DNA of 64,000 nucleotides. Origin: Ehretia macrophylla. Taxonomy: Eukaryota > Streptophyta > Magnoliopsida > Boraginales > Ehretiaceae. The notes below the pieces were generated by a model. It was not told the DNA's origin. It saw nothing but the letters and a program-made list of their open reading frames with translations, and ran no database searches. Of this stretch, positions 33,661 through 45,818 are shown piece after piece (within the stretch, counting starts at the first letter, position 1; every line of letters starts with the position of its first letter). The position numbers and the translations under genes were made by a program. The stretch lies in contig CM075765.1 of NCBI GenBank assembly GCA_037974665.1, positions 19,357,648-19,421,647 on the forward strand. The letters are read 5' to 3'.

Positions 33661-34649
33661 TAAAAATATTGATAATATAATAAGAAATAAAGATAAATAT
33701 GAATAATAATAATTATAAGTAATCTATATAAAATAATGAAATAAATATTAAAATGATAATAGTAATATAAATAATAATAATATGAAATACAATAATATTA
33801 ATAATAAAATAAATAATAATAAATATGAATTATAATTATAAATAATATATATAAAATAATCAAATAAACATGGGTTTAGAATCAATACGTTCATTCCTAT
33901 CTTCATTCCTAGAGCATACTAAGCATGTCATTTTTATTCCTAGTTATATTCCATTCCTTAACCCATTTCGCTCTTCTCTAAATTTATTTTAATGTACCAA
34001 TTACTACCTAAAAATTCTTTTAGGCAAATTAAAGAATTATACTACAGTGCAATACTCTTTTAGCATCATTACTATTCAATATCATTGACTTCCTCTCACA
34101 TATATCAAATCATTAAGAAATCCTTCGACAAATTAAAGAATTATACGTACTACACCACAACATATTTTTTGTATTATTAGTTTACCATTATTGATCTCTT
34201 CTCCTATCATTACAATATTACAAAGAAATCTAAATCCACGTCTTACTTGTATATGTACTTTTAGCACCATGAATATTAATTACTTCCTCTTTTGCTTGGT
34301 CTCTCACGAGTTGCTTTTTTTTTTTTCTTTTTTTTCAAAGAAAGGTCTAAGCATATCTTACATCATTTTTAAAGGATTTTGTACATTCCAGGAATCATTC
34401 TTGAAGCTTCTCGTACCCAAAACGAAAATCATACCACTAGAGCAATTGCTTTGTGGCTAAGTTAGCTTCCTTAATTCTGTAAATTTAAGATGAATAAAAT
34501 GAGCATTGACTTACGTTGTTCAAACTATGCCGTGCAACGGGACCCAAGATATTCACACGATCTAGAGCAAGGAAAGAGCCAGTAGCAGTAACCAGCAGTG
34601 TTTTGAGAACAGGCATCAGTGCCACACCGAACAGCTCTATAAATGCCAT
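25101..34649 (-). CDS. PILS: PIN-LIKES auxin transport facilitator, copy B
   Basis: Second tandem PILS gene, ER auxin carrier family. Exons on the minus strand: 34649-34515, 31896-31817, 31705-31581, 31088-30967, 30678-30454, 28299-28207, 27298-27198, 26603-26551, 25948-25763, 25225-25101. The total is 1245 nt, in frame, 414 aa. Features: MAFIELFGVALMPVLKTLL, VFSPALVASSLADSIT, WFMPVNILLTFVIGSILGW, GNLGNLLLIIIPAVC with SPFGDSS, a 75-codon exon 5 forming a long acidic/serine-rich loop, MVGDKAPLRAIESS, TLIVGANLIRG, and a C-terminal half ending LWTTYYMWLVS. An acceptor-like TTTAG immediately before the ATG suggests a 5'-UTR intron. Introns are long (intron 1 is 2.6 kb) and filled with MITEs, a TRIM and microsatellites, yet the frame is intact. 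A conserved FTLP- or YALP-type motif is YALPSAM here. Confidence 0.93.
25291..25644 (-). mobile_element. TRIM of a second family in PILS-B intron 9
   Basis: Direct repeats of about 105 bp lie at 25539-25644 and 25291-25394 (minus-strand reading), both starting TGT and containing 'agaaaccctaag' and 'agatcctag'. Next to the inner edge of the first is a primer-site-like TGGTATCAGAG (25538-25528, minus), complementary to the initiator tRNA-Met 3' end. The inner part is about 145 bp and noncoding. Target duplication not clear. The repeats differ at many positions, so the element is old. Confidence 0.6.
26076..26460. mobile_element. Long inverted-repeat MITE in PILS-B intron 8
   Basis: The two arms are imperfect reverse complements meeting near 26285. 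Left 'aaaaatgggacttattgttt' pairs with right 'aagcaatagggaccatttgt', and inner words such as 'aatttagtccctat' pair with 'agggactaaatt'. The left arm also holds repeated 'tcaatttagtc' words. A shorter relative lies at 38560-38730. Noncoding. Confidence 0.6.
28838..29232. mobile_element. MULE-type MITE in PILS-B intron 5
   Basis: Near-palindromic element of 395 bp centred near 29045. Left end 'gggtaaatatctagtttggt' against right reverse complement 'aggtaaatattcaatttagt', continuing through 'tttagagtttgt' on both arms. The 9-bp flanks CTCGATTAT (28829-28837) and TTCGATTAT (29232-29240) differ at one position. No coding capacity. Confidence 0.78.
31951..31980. repeat. (GGGGT)n microsatellite
   Basis: 'ggtgtggggtggggtggggt' and following repeats in PILS-B intron 1. 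A short G-rich run that could fold as a G-quadruplex on the plus strand. Confidence 0.85.
33020..34006. mobile_element. hAT-like nonautonomous element carrying an (AAT)n expansion
   Basis: Left end 'tagcaattggtatattgaaa' matches the reverse complement of the right end, 'tagtaattggtacattaaaa'. Further in, 'ggaatggaatgacattcc' on the left matches 'ggaatggaatat' on the right. Start and length fit hAT-type MITEs. No clear 8-bp duplication was seen. The core (about 33290-33860) is almost pure A/T built from AAT and AATA units. It lies in PILS-B intron 1. Confidence 0.55.
33290..33860. repeat. (AAT/AATA)n microsatellite block, about 570 bp
   Basis: Long run of A and T with many 'aataataataat' stretches, the cleanest at about 33613-33655. 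It is inside the hAT-like element and explains much of the length of PILS-B intron 1. Confidence 0.9.
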
Positions 34650-37600
34650 CCTAAATAAACCACTGAGCTTAAATAACCCGATGATTTGTTAGAAGAAAAA
34701 AAATGGATTCGGTCTTACACATACACGAGGAAGGTAATCAAAAAAAGAAAGAGTAGTAATATAGAGCAGAAAAAATGCAGAAAGTATAGTGAGTACTCAG
34801 CTATATACAACTAGAAGAGAGCATGTTAATATATATGAGCTAACGTCATTTGGTAATTGTCATGGTCTCATGGATTACCAACGCCCACCTTATTAAATAG
34901 ATAACAGCATGTGTTTATAGCCTCGCATTAGTAGTGGACCCACCCTCATTCGATGGAGAATTTAATAATTTTATTGTTTCGTACATATTTTTGTTAGTTG
35001 TAATGATTTTCTACCTCCTTACTGTTAACTGTATTAAGTATAGTATATAAGTATATTGATTAAAAAATTTACTCTAAACTTTAACTTAGAAAAATTCTTG
35101 AAAACGGTTGGAATTTTTTGAACATCCCAAACCGTTTTTGGACACGTTGAGGGAGAGAACAAAGGTGAGAGAGAAGTAGGGACGGATCTAGAAATTTAAT
35201 ATTGGGGAGACCAAAATATTTTTAATGATACTATATATAAATTTTTAAAAATTGGGAAGACCGATAATTTTTTTTAATAATACTATATAAATTTTTTTAA
35301 AAAATTTAAAACGCACGACCGCCCTTCCACGTTACATAAATCCATCTAGAAGTGGGATAAGAGTTGAGGCAAGAGAGAGTAAAAAGCGGTGGACTTGACG
35401 GTTTTGAATAAGGATCCAATTTTGCCACTTTCTCCAGGAGTTTATAGCATTAAGCCAAAATTCTCCTATGAACACTAACTTTAATTTGTTAAACAAACTT
35501 AACGGTCAAACAGAAGAGAAAATATTAGTGTCGAAACCCAAATCACAAATTACACTAAATCCTTGCAAAAAGTATATGCACGTGCTTGTATGTATCTACT
35601 GCGACTTTGTGTTTATACAGGCGGATTCTTGGCTCCGTTATTTAAAAAAAAAAAAAAGAATTTATATAGTATTGTTAAAAAAAGTTACTATTTTCTTTCT
35701 TATATATATATATTTTTTTTCTGTCAACAAGTCTTTACCCAACATGCAATTATTCTTTACTTTTTTTGGCTGGGTAAAGGGGGTGCAAGTGAGATGATGA
35801 TAAGCACAATAGGGGCATGGGGTGTAATTATTTCCTATCTTTTTTTACCACTTTTCACTACTTTTTTTCTTTTATCATGATTGTTTCAATTATCTAGGTT
35901 ACATTTTATATGTTGAATGATTTTTTTTTGTTTCATATTTGAATTTTTATTAAATAATTCACTTGAATACATGAATATGATCATATAGATTTAATATTTT
36001 TTTCTTTTTTCTTTTTTTGTAATAGACATTGGATTGAAATCATTTGTTGAATTAAAATGAGTTATATGATTTATGAATATGATTTTTTGTAGCATATATT
36101 TGATTTGTATTCTTTCTTGAATTAAATGAGTTTAAAATGTTGAAAGCTGGGTACAGGGCACTTATCACCAAAAAAAATTATTAAAAACTAGGATTAATGT
36201 AATTTAGAATAACCAAATTTTCTTCAATAAAATTTTAAAAATTTCTAAAAAAATAAAACTGTAAAAATTGAAACTAGTAAAATAATTTTTAGTTCATTAG
36301 TTGATTTGTTTGTCTTCAATGTAATGAAGTGCTGAAAGTAGACAATGAAACTAATGCAATATGATTCAAATTTGTACAAGATAAAAAAGTTGTTCTAGCG
36401 TAACAGTTCTATGGAGAGGATGGTGAAAACTAGAAAATCAAAAGTTTATAGAGGAGTATTTTTACTAAATATTATTCCTTACACTTGTATTTAAAATATT
36501 TAATATCGTCAATTTTTTTAATCAAATTTTAACTTCTCGATATTAAATTTTTGACTCTGCCTCTAATGTTCATGGCTATCTATTGTGTTTGTGTGCTTGT
36601 GTGTATATTATAATAATGCCACCGAGTACGTGTATTAACCTCGGTTGTACTTTTGTATCACTCTATGTATGCGTGTATAGTTCCATTAATCTACGGGAGA
36701 ATTTGAGTGAATGTTAAAATTTGTGAGAGAGCTCGGGATAATGCTAGAAAAATTGACCTTTCCCTAATCTTCTTATTTTGCCTGAATTTGTTATTGTGCC
36801 TTTACATGTGAATGACACGTTGAAAACTACTGCGTGACAATTTTAGAAAATATTTTATGCTTATATTTTATTACGTGATCATTTTACCCCTAAAGATTTG
36901 TGCATTTGTGACTACGTGTCATCCACGTACTTACTAACTTTATTTTTTGACAAAATGTTGCTCTAAAAACTAATGATTGTCACTAAAATAAAAGAAGAAT
37001 GACCATTTTATCTAAAATAAAATATACAAAATTTAAATATAAAAAAATAAAAATTTAGAATCATCTCAATAAATTATCCTTAGTTCTAAACAAAGGCTAT
37101 AAACACATTACTACAAGTAATGGCCATAGAGAAATCCAACGCTAATGTGGACACAATTATGAATATATATTCGGATTATTAGGTATAAATAGTAAAAATA
37201 AGGACGTATTGCAATCTGAGAAAAGGACAATGCAGTAAAATCATATCGAAAGATTTATGAGGGGACATGAATTGATACGAGATAAATGCCAAGTTTCACC
37301 AAAATATCCTACTCCTATCACGGAATATTCCAGAAAAGGTTGCTCCTTCTGATCATCCAGCTCTTTGTTAGTATTGAAAGTAATAAATAAGAGTTTGTTT
37401 GATATAATTTTTAGATTTGAGTTTGAAAGAAAGTTGAAAGTAATTTGTTTAGTCTAGTTTTTAAAGAGTTTTTACGTAAAAGTGAAGTTTAAAAAATCTA
37501 AAAACTAAGAAACTTTTTGTTATAAGAATTGAAGATAATAAATAGGGGTTTATTTGGTCTAACTTTTAAGCACTTAAAAGTTCTTTTCGATTTTAAAAGT

Positions 37601-38559
37601 TGAAATTAATTTATTTGGCTCATTTTTTAAAGAGTTTTTATGTAAAAGTCAAAGTTTAAAAAATTTAAAAAATAAAAACCTCCAAATCGGAGCTTGTTAG
37701 CAAGGCTTTTATGAAGATTTTTTTATATCATGGACAAAGCTATTTTTTTTTTCTCTGAAAAATACCGCTTTATATTTTTAAAACCCTAACACCGCTCTCA
37801 AAATTTATGAGAATCTACACATTTTGCATTAAATAGTATCCTTTTCGGTTATGTCCATAGCCCATAACACTTTCACAACACTGTTTTGGCAGCGGGGCAA
37901 ACAGGAAAGTGAATTGTGCTTCTTACATGACTTTGCTAAACATTCTAACGGTTTCTGTTCAATATCTAAAATTTTACATTACGCCAAATAAACTTTAAAT
38001 ATAATAAATTATTCTTTAACAACTTATCTGCTAGTGATTGATGAACATCTCTGTAGCCGGGAGATGTTGATGCTATTTCACTTCTTATTCCAGAACCAAC
38101 GCTAGTATGTGCAGAAACCACAAATGATTCTTTCTTCAGACTAAAAAGAGGAAAAAATTCACACAAAGTTTCTAACCTATGGAAGGAACAAGATTTTGAA
38201 GAATAACACGTAGAGCAGACCAAAATGAAGTTAAGATGATCCTTAAATATGATATTTTGCAAAAATGCTTCAACATTATGCCAAGAAAAACAAAACATCA
38301 TCAGCAAAAGAGTGAAGTATAAGAAGAAAAACGTATTACCAACAAGATAATTGATAATATTTGCTTATTACAGTTGATCCCTTTCAATCCTCAAAGCGCG
38401 ATCTTGTTACGAACATGCAGAAGACATAACGAGCCCAACGATAGGAATACCTGGCATGTGTACGATATGTGTTTGTGTGTGTTTGTGAGTGTTTGAGTAT
38501 GCTAGAGAATGAATTGTTCTTATTCCATGCACAAGTATAGAACACATTTTAAATACAGG

Positions 38560-38730
38560 AAATTTGTACAGATGGTCCTTATTATTTTTCTAAAATTTTA
38601 TATTCGTCTCTATTTTTTAAAATTAATCAATTTAGTCTCTATTATTTTTTATAAAAAAAATCAATGTAATCCTTGTCTAAATTGAATTTTTTGAGAAATA
38701 ATAGGGACTAACATAATATTTGGAAACACT
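38560..38730. repeat. Inverted-repeat relative of the intron 8 MITE
   Basis: 'gatggtccttattatttttc', 'aattaatcaatttagtctct' and 'gaaataatagggactaa' repeat the words of the element at 26076-26460 in the same order, in a shorter copy. Confidence 0.5.
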
Positions 38731-39789
38731 TGTACTGTTAAATTCATTTTATTTATAAATGAATTCCATAAGAATTTGTATTTATAAGTGAATTCTCTTA
38801 TTTGAATCAGTAATTTGCAACACATATAGAATTGAAATTAAAAATTATATTTTACTCAAATTTCCCTAATTTATTCTATTGGAATTAGGAATAATAAATA
38901 AGAATTTTTAAACTATCTAATAAGCACTAGCATGGACTGTTGATGCCCTGACTTGTTGATCAATTATCTTCTTCGTGTTTTATTGAAAGAATAATAATGA
39001 GGGAGAGGGTTTGAAATATATTTTATTTTTTATCTTTGTATTTGAGTCAAAGTTAAACTTAACTCTAAAGAAAAATCTAAAGAATAATTTTGTCTTCAAA
39101 ATAAAGGAACTAACTTAAAAAATGTGGATGTTTAAATTTTATCTCTTGAGCAAGGATTTGAGTAAGTCTTAAACAAATCCAAAATTTATAAATTCTGGAT
39201 TTTTAATTTTTTAAAATGGTACTTTCAAACATAAAAATTTGAATTTGCAAATAAATTCCGTAAAATTTTGTGAAATTCATTTATTCTAAATAGTAAATTA
39301 ATTTTTTTTGAAAAATAATATAGAGTAAATTAGCTAATTTTGAATAATATGAATAAATTTAAATTTTTAAAAAAATAATATAGAGTAATTTAAAATTTTA
39401 GAGAAATAATAGGGTTTGCTAATTTTTTCCTTTTAAATATTGTTGAACTTCAAGCATGTTCCCCTTTGTCTAATCAATGGTAGTGCTCATACATTGACCT
39501 CGCAACAACTTCACGGCCCCACCAAATGGTCCCATACTTTTCTTCATAAATTCGTTTATTTTTAAAATCCAAAAATTAACGATATAAATAACGTCATTCT
39601 TCTCACAATTTTTTTTATATCATTATAAAATAGCTCTGTACGAGTTTGCATAAGTTTTGAAAGCGATTTCCCATTCACTACATCTTCCAGCCCTCTATGT
39701 GCATCCGTCTATACCTTTTTATGGCTGAATAAATGGTTAATGGCAAGTTATTGATTTTTCCGTGAAGGGAGACGCTTCATTTTAATATA

Positions 39790-40052
39790 TATATATATAT
39801 ATCTATATATATATAATAAACTCTTATTTAATAACTTATCGTCATAATAACTTAACATAATATCAGACCTCATAACATGTTCAAAACTTAGCGTCATCCA
39901 TTTTTTTTAAAAAAAAATATATTAAAACTCTCTAAGTATAAAGTTAAAAAATTAACTTTCTCAACACTTATGGAGACATGTTAAATATAACAAATAATAT
40001 AATAAATTGATTTTTAATAATTTAAATTTTTAAATAATGTGATAATTTAACA
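39790..40052 (+). mobile_element. TRIM remnant, same family as 62254 and 17404
   Basis: The right repeat, 39979-40052 (74 bp), runs from TGTTAAATATAAC to TTTAACA. A partial left repeat ends at 39857 with 'cttaaca' and is followed by a tRNA-Met primer-site-like 'taatatcagacc'. The outer part of the left repeat is replaced by a (TA)n run. The copy is broken and old. Confidence 0.45.
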
Positions 40053-41159
40053 CCTATCAATTTAAGCGTCACCTTTAATCCAATTCCTACCTAATTTTCG
40101 TTATGTTAATTAAATCTTCCATCAATCTACTAGTTAGTGTGCCCCATCGTCAAAACCATAATCATGTGTGGTAGGTGACGTTATTGCGTGTAATATGCTT
40201 CATGTCATAACGTTATTTGTTTTTAACAGTAAATCATATCAAATTATGAATGAGTTTAATGATTGCATGAACTTTAAAAATAGTATGATAAAAAGTCTCA
40301 TCAACATAAACATTATCACCAACAAGAAAATCATCAATAATAACAACCACCCATTCTCTTCACAACCTTCTTCTTTATTGAGGATTCTGGCCAACAATTC
40401 AAGAGAAGGTGTGTTTGGTCTTGGCATGATTTTGGTTCTTTCTCTGACACGTTTTTATTTAGCAAAGTGCGTTTTTTGGTAAATTTCTTCGTGTTAATTT
40501 GAATTTTAGAAAAGGAAGAAAAAAATCAAAAAATAAATGTGACCTGACTTAGATGTGAATCATACTGAATCTTTGAATTATAAGATTTATTATGGTCCAT
40601 GCGATTCAATTTTGATTCATGAATATTTTCGATTCACTTGTTGATTAAAATCTTTGTACTAATAGATCGAATTTCGCGGAATTCAGTTCTGATTCATGGA
40701 TTTTTACTCGTAAATCCAAAAAAATTGTAAGATACTATTCTAATTACTAATAACTATGCAACACAGCTTTACAAACTTGACAAATTATTAAATTATCATT
40801 TTATGTAACAACTGCAAGACTTGAATCTATAATAATAATTATAATTTAAATTTTAATATTATATTAAATTACCATCTCATATTAAATCTGATGAAAAGAA
40901 AAGGCAATCAGTTTGAACGAAGAAACACACAGGCATGATTCATGAGGACAATCTACAGGAAATATGTCAGAATCATAATTAAAGACTTTAAGTATAAGTG
41001 ATCAATTTCCGTAAATCACTGGCGTATGCTAGCGACCTCCACATTTCGAATCGTGCATGTTCCACATGTTCAATTATTGATGACAATGACGATAGCAGAA
41101 TCGATAGTTGTTTCCCACCCCCCAATTTATTTTATTTTTAAAAAAAATTATATGTTAAA

Positions 41160-41450
41160 ATCTTTTGTCAAAGATGTTCGGCCTCATTTTTTTTTGTCTA
41201 CCCCTTTCGTAATCTTAACAAAACTTTTTATTTAAAATAATATTATAATTGAAGTTTTTATTTAAAATAATATTATAATTATAACTTCAATTATTACATT
41301 CCTCCCTCTCCCCCTCCCCCTCTCCCTCTCCCTCTTCCCTCTTCCTCTTCCCTTTTTTTTGGTCTACCCCTTTTCCAATCTCAACAAAATTTTTTATTTA
41401 AAATAATATTATAATTATAACTTTAATTATTACATTTTTTAATTTTTTTT
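41160..41450. repeat. Direct repeats flanking a (CCCTCT)n tract
   Basis: 'tttttatttaaaataatatt' with 'ataatt' occurs three times (about 41224, 41254 and 41389). 'gtctacccctttcgtaatct' is matched by 'gtctaccccttttccaatct' about 170 bp later. A C/T-rich run (41302-41355) lies between. Confidence 0.75.
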
Positions 41451-44324
41451 AAAAAAATCTTCTTACATTTCCCATATCCACCGACTAAACTCCAATCTCC
41501 CTTTCTTCCTTTCTTATTTTCTTATTCTTCTTAGTTTCTTCATCTTTCTCTAGCGGATCATCTCCCCTAAGGTAAGTTTTATTAAATTTATGTTTATTTA
41601 TTAAATTTTGTTTATTATATAATTTTATCTATAATTTATTTTGTTAATTTTTTTTTCAATGGATAAATATCTTGATTCCTGGGGAAAAAACTAATTAAGC
41701 TAATCAATTTGACTAAAATACTCTTCTTTATATTTTTTAGTGCATATTCTTTGTCAATTATATTTTAATGTCAATTTTAATATTTTAAGTGAAATAGATA
41801 ATTTTAGTTTTAAAATTTTAGTGAGGCATAATGTGTATAAGATCAATGTGTAGATTGGAGAAAATTAATTGTTGAAAAAGCAAAAGTCAAATATAGAATT
41901 GTTTTTTCTCCATTGAAACTGTATTTAATATGTAGCTTTCTTAATATGCTAGTGTCATTTTTATTTTTATTTTCTACTTTGACACTATATGTAGGCTTGA
42001 TAAATTATCATTTTTCTAGTCAAATACTGATTTTTTTTAATACAAAAAAATTAAGAGAATTTCTTCATAAACTGTATTTGTGATTTTTTTTGCAAAATAA
42101 TATTTTTTACACTAATTTATGTTTGAATTTGTTAATTAGTTTCTTTATTATTTAATTTTAGTATAACTAATTATGTTAATTGGAAATGAAAAGATATTTA
42201 TTGAGTTTATTTTATATTGGTAAAAAATACCGTACAAAAAAAAAAAAAAATTAGCCCTCTCAATACTAAATTTCTGGCTCCGTCCCTGATTAATGAGATA
42301 TAAATTCAGAGACTTTTGATATTACCACATAGTTTATTACATGAAGCAAATGTTTTCTGTTGATGTTTTACTAAACGGAGGACATGGCAGATTCTATATC
42401 TCTTGACATAAAGTTAGTCCGACCAATTTGAAGTCCCTCCGAAATCTTTTGAACAAAATAATTTGTTGGCCGAAAGAAATCTGGATGCCCCACACCATTA
42501 CTTCAAGCTCATAATGAGTGGCGATCCCAAACACTTAAATTTAGGGTATACACTTATGTAGTGAAATATGTCAGAGTGTGGTGCACGTATACAACGAATA
42601 TGTCTAATTATTCTCATAATATCTTACTCCTCGTGTTTTGTGTGAACATTAGCTCCTACATTGGCCTCATGTAATTACCCCCACTTCAATTATTCTCTTC
42701 ATTAATGTCTTAATATTTATTTTTCAATAGTTATAGAATTTAAAAACTCTTCAATTTTAGTTGTTAGCCATTATATGTTCTGCATAAAATTTCGAAACAA
42801 GTTATGTTTTGTTGTTTGATTTAATATTTTATATATTGCATAATTTCCAAAATTTTCAACGCTGTGAAATGAATAGAAAATTTATATGTAAAAAATCATT
42901 AGGTGAAGTTAAATTTTGGAATATCACTTTGCACATAAAATGGAATGTCTTTATTCATCTAGTTTTAGAAGAACAGTTTATAAATGAAGAGAATTTAAGT
43001 CCCTAATCAAGCCAAGGGAGGATCCAGCTATGGACGACCAATCTCACATCAAATACATTATAAATGTATGGGTATTTTTTGATAAAAAATTAATTAGTTT
43101 CCACTGAACATAATATTATATTATATAATAGTTAAATTATGAATTATAATCCTCATTCAAAAAAATCTTATATCCACCCTAAATCAGGTTGTACAATTTT
43201 CGAATATATATTGAGCCCGAAATGTGAAATATGTGCCAGCCTAATGGTTAGAAATAATCCGGGTACATTCACCAACAGAAAAAGGTAGACAAAAGAATGA
43301 TATTGAAACAAAAGATAAACAAATGTACAGATTAAATCGTCATTTTTTTACCTACAACAACTTCTTGGAAGTATCAATATAGGAGACATTCTTAGTAATT
43401 TTAGAAAGAGATACGCAGAGGGTGAAATTTTCCCAAAATGATATAACAGTAAACAACATGGTTGCTTGTGTTACAGGGTTTGGAATTGTCATAGATTGGC
43501 TAAAAAACAAAAAACAAAAAGGAAAACAGAAAAGACACAACAGGAGGAGGGAAAAGTGCATGCATCTGTCCCTATCGAAGTTATGAGGCTCTTCCAAACT
43601 GGAAGTTTCCTATCATTCATTGTGGTGGTCTCGAGTGTGTGGTTGTTGCTACTGTCATTGCTTTAAATGTTTGACTATATTTATGAGAAGTAGCTACGTG
43701 CTACAACAAAATTGGTGGAATTAAAGCTCATAATTGTATTCTTGATAGTGCTCTTGTGGGTTTCAATTATATAGATCGTACAACATTACTTGTTCCACAA
43801 GTCTATATGTAATAGAAAAGTTGACGATGAAATAAGGTACGTACCATGCTTGATATTTAGTGATGCTTGCTTTGGATCATGTACTTTATAATAAGGTACC
43901 ATTTTAATGTGATCTACAATAAGGATTAAAATGAAGTCCAACCATTACGTGAAAAGTGGTTAAAACTGTAAACGTAATGGTATTTGTTGTATCGGCAAAA
44001 AGAAAATGTCAATGTGAATGAAATTAATTATGTAGACGAATTATTATTGGTATATTTACTGTGAACGGAATAATTATGTAGATGAATTATTGGTGTATTC
44101 AACTCAATTAGTGCCTAGTTATATATTGGCCATTGAATTGAAAAGATAATTGTATACTACGAAACACAACCTCATCATTATTATTATTTTTTTTTTTACT
44201 AAATAATAAGTAAAAGGATATCATTAAACTCAACCTCAAAAAATTATAAAGTCAAACAAGATAATTCTGTCTCTACACAAAAATATCACATAATCTCTAA
44301 CTATTGCATATGTATATTCATTTA

Positions 44325-45558
44325 TGTTGGGTGTAATATTAATATATTATTTCAGTGCATTTTCACTTAAATTTTGTTAGTTCTTGAGTAATTTATGAGC
44401 AATTTGATTGGTTCCATGTTTGTTTTGCGATGTAGGTGAATTATATGTGAAAATATGAATTTTGAGACAAAGATTGAGGAGAAATGACTAAGGGCAATCT
44501 TTTATGCAGTTCGTGAAGAAATTAAAGAGAAAATAGCAGTAGCGCAGTCATAGCGCAGCTACGCAGTGTCGCAGAATTTTTAAGGGCAATTTGATAAAAA
44601 TGTGCGAAAAGAAGAAAAACCCTACGATAAAAGAAGATATCAGACGTTGAGAAAGAGGGGCTTTTGGAGGCAGCCATCAAGTGGGGAGAAAAAACAACGT
44701 TCCAGAGGGGGAGAAAAAGAGGATTCGTGAGTTGAAGACGAATGAACGATCTGGAGACGGACTTCTATCCCAATTCTTCTCCAAATCCTAGTTTTCTCTA
44801 CCTTTGTTATCATGTTTTACGTTACAATTAGAATTTTATTTATTTTCATGATTATGTTCTAAGTTATTTTTTTAGGGCTACGATGTAGCCGGATTTTGAA
44901 TATTTGATGGTTTTGGTTTTAATTCATTAATGAACTATTCCATATTTGCGTTGAGTATTTTATGCTGAGTTTAAGGCTTGTGGTTGCCTGATCAACAATT
45001 ACATGAGTCGTGATTTAATTTGAGACAGAGAAGTGATAACTAAATTAGACCACGTATGAAATACTATTAAATCGTCATAAGCTAGAGTTAGTTATGAGAT
45101 CTAATGCAGCATTTGAATTTCTAGGGCTTAATGCGTTCCATAAGTTCACAGTTATCACAGAGATATAATTAGCTTGCTTATTGGGATAGGTTATTGATGC
45201 TTGAGAAAAATTAATATCTACGTTAGTGAAATTGTTGGCAACGTAAGGAATAGTCGTCAATTGAATTAAGTCAATAGTTTCAGATATGATTAATCTTGGT
45301 GAAATCGGAATCCCTAGAGCCTTTTTATTATTGAATTACCATCTTTTGTTAATTTCGTAATTGTGTTAGTTGTTATTTTGTTACGTTTTATAATTTCTTT
45401 AGTCGCTAGTCATAAATTCTCAATTCGTGATTGTCTGAATAAAATTAAAGCTACACCAATTTTGGTACTTAGTAATCACAGTCCTCGTGAGAACGATCTA
45501 AACTTACTACTTTATTACTTGTTGCGATACGTGCACTTGCGTTAGAAATCACACAACA
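44325..45558 (+). repeat. 5' LTR of the Athila-like element
   Basis: About 1234 bp, beginning TGTTGGGTGTAAT and ending CACAACA. It matches 50526-51757 along its whole length. It holds the motif 'tagcgcagctacgcag', related to the minisatellite in the element's 3' noncoding part. Confidence 0.92.
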
Positions 45559-45561
45559 AGT

Positions 45562-45583
45562 TTTTGGCGCCGTTGCCGGGGAC
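45562..45583 (+). other. Primer binding site (tRNA-Asp type)
   Basis: 'tggcgccgttgccgggga' lies three to five bases after the 5' LTR. It is complementary to the 3' end of plant tRNA-Asp except at one position, and is the usual primer site of Athila elements. Confidence 0.85.
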
Positions 45584-45818
45584 TGTGTCAATTATTAATA
45601 TCGATACCAAATAGCTTTAATTTTACTTTGTATTTTATTTAGTTTTGTGTTGTTATCTTATTTTCGTTACGTGTGTTTCAGGAACATATTCCTTTAAGGG
45701 CATGTGAAAGTCAGGAGGTAGTAATTTGTTACCTTTCGATCCTGAGATAGAATGAACCTGTCGGAAGAACAGAAAGGAGAAAAGAGCCACTACAGCTACC
45801 CATCAATTGTAAGGGAAT

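Larger units (their letters stand above)
34650..44186. other. Upstream region of PILS-B and repeat-rich spacer
   Basis: 9.5 kb with no supported gene. It holds the PILS-B promoter region, a TRIM remnant (39790-40052), a MITE-like inverted repeat (38560-38730), AT/CT-rich direct repeats (41160-41450), an imperfect 170-bp duplication (about 37390-37670) and two short unrecognised open frames (37966-38307 and 43352-43597, both minus). Repeated 'tggctccgtccctg'-type words at 42270-42290 and 35176-35200 point to dispersed repeats. Confidence 0.5.

Noticed and set aside
34191-34460. 89-codon open frame in PILS-B intron 1
   Set aside because: F/L/S-rich translation typical of AT-rich pyrimidine tracts, with no recognised motif.
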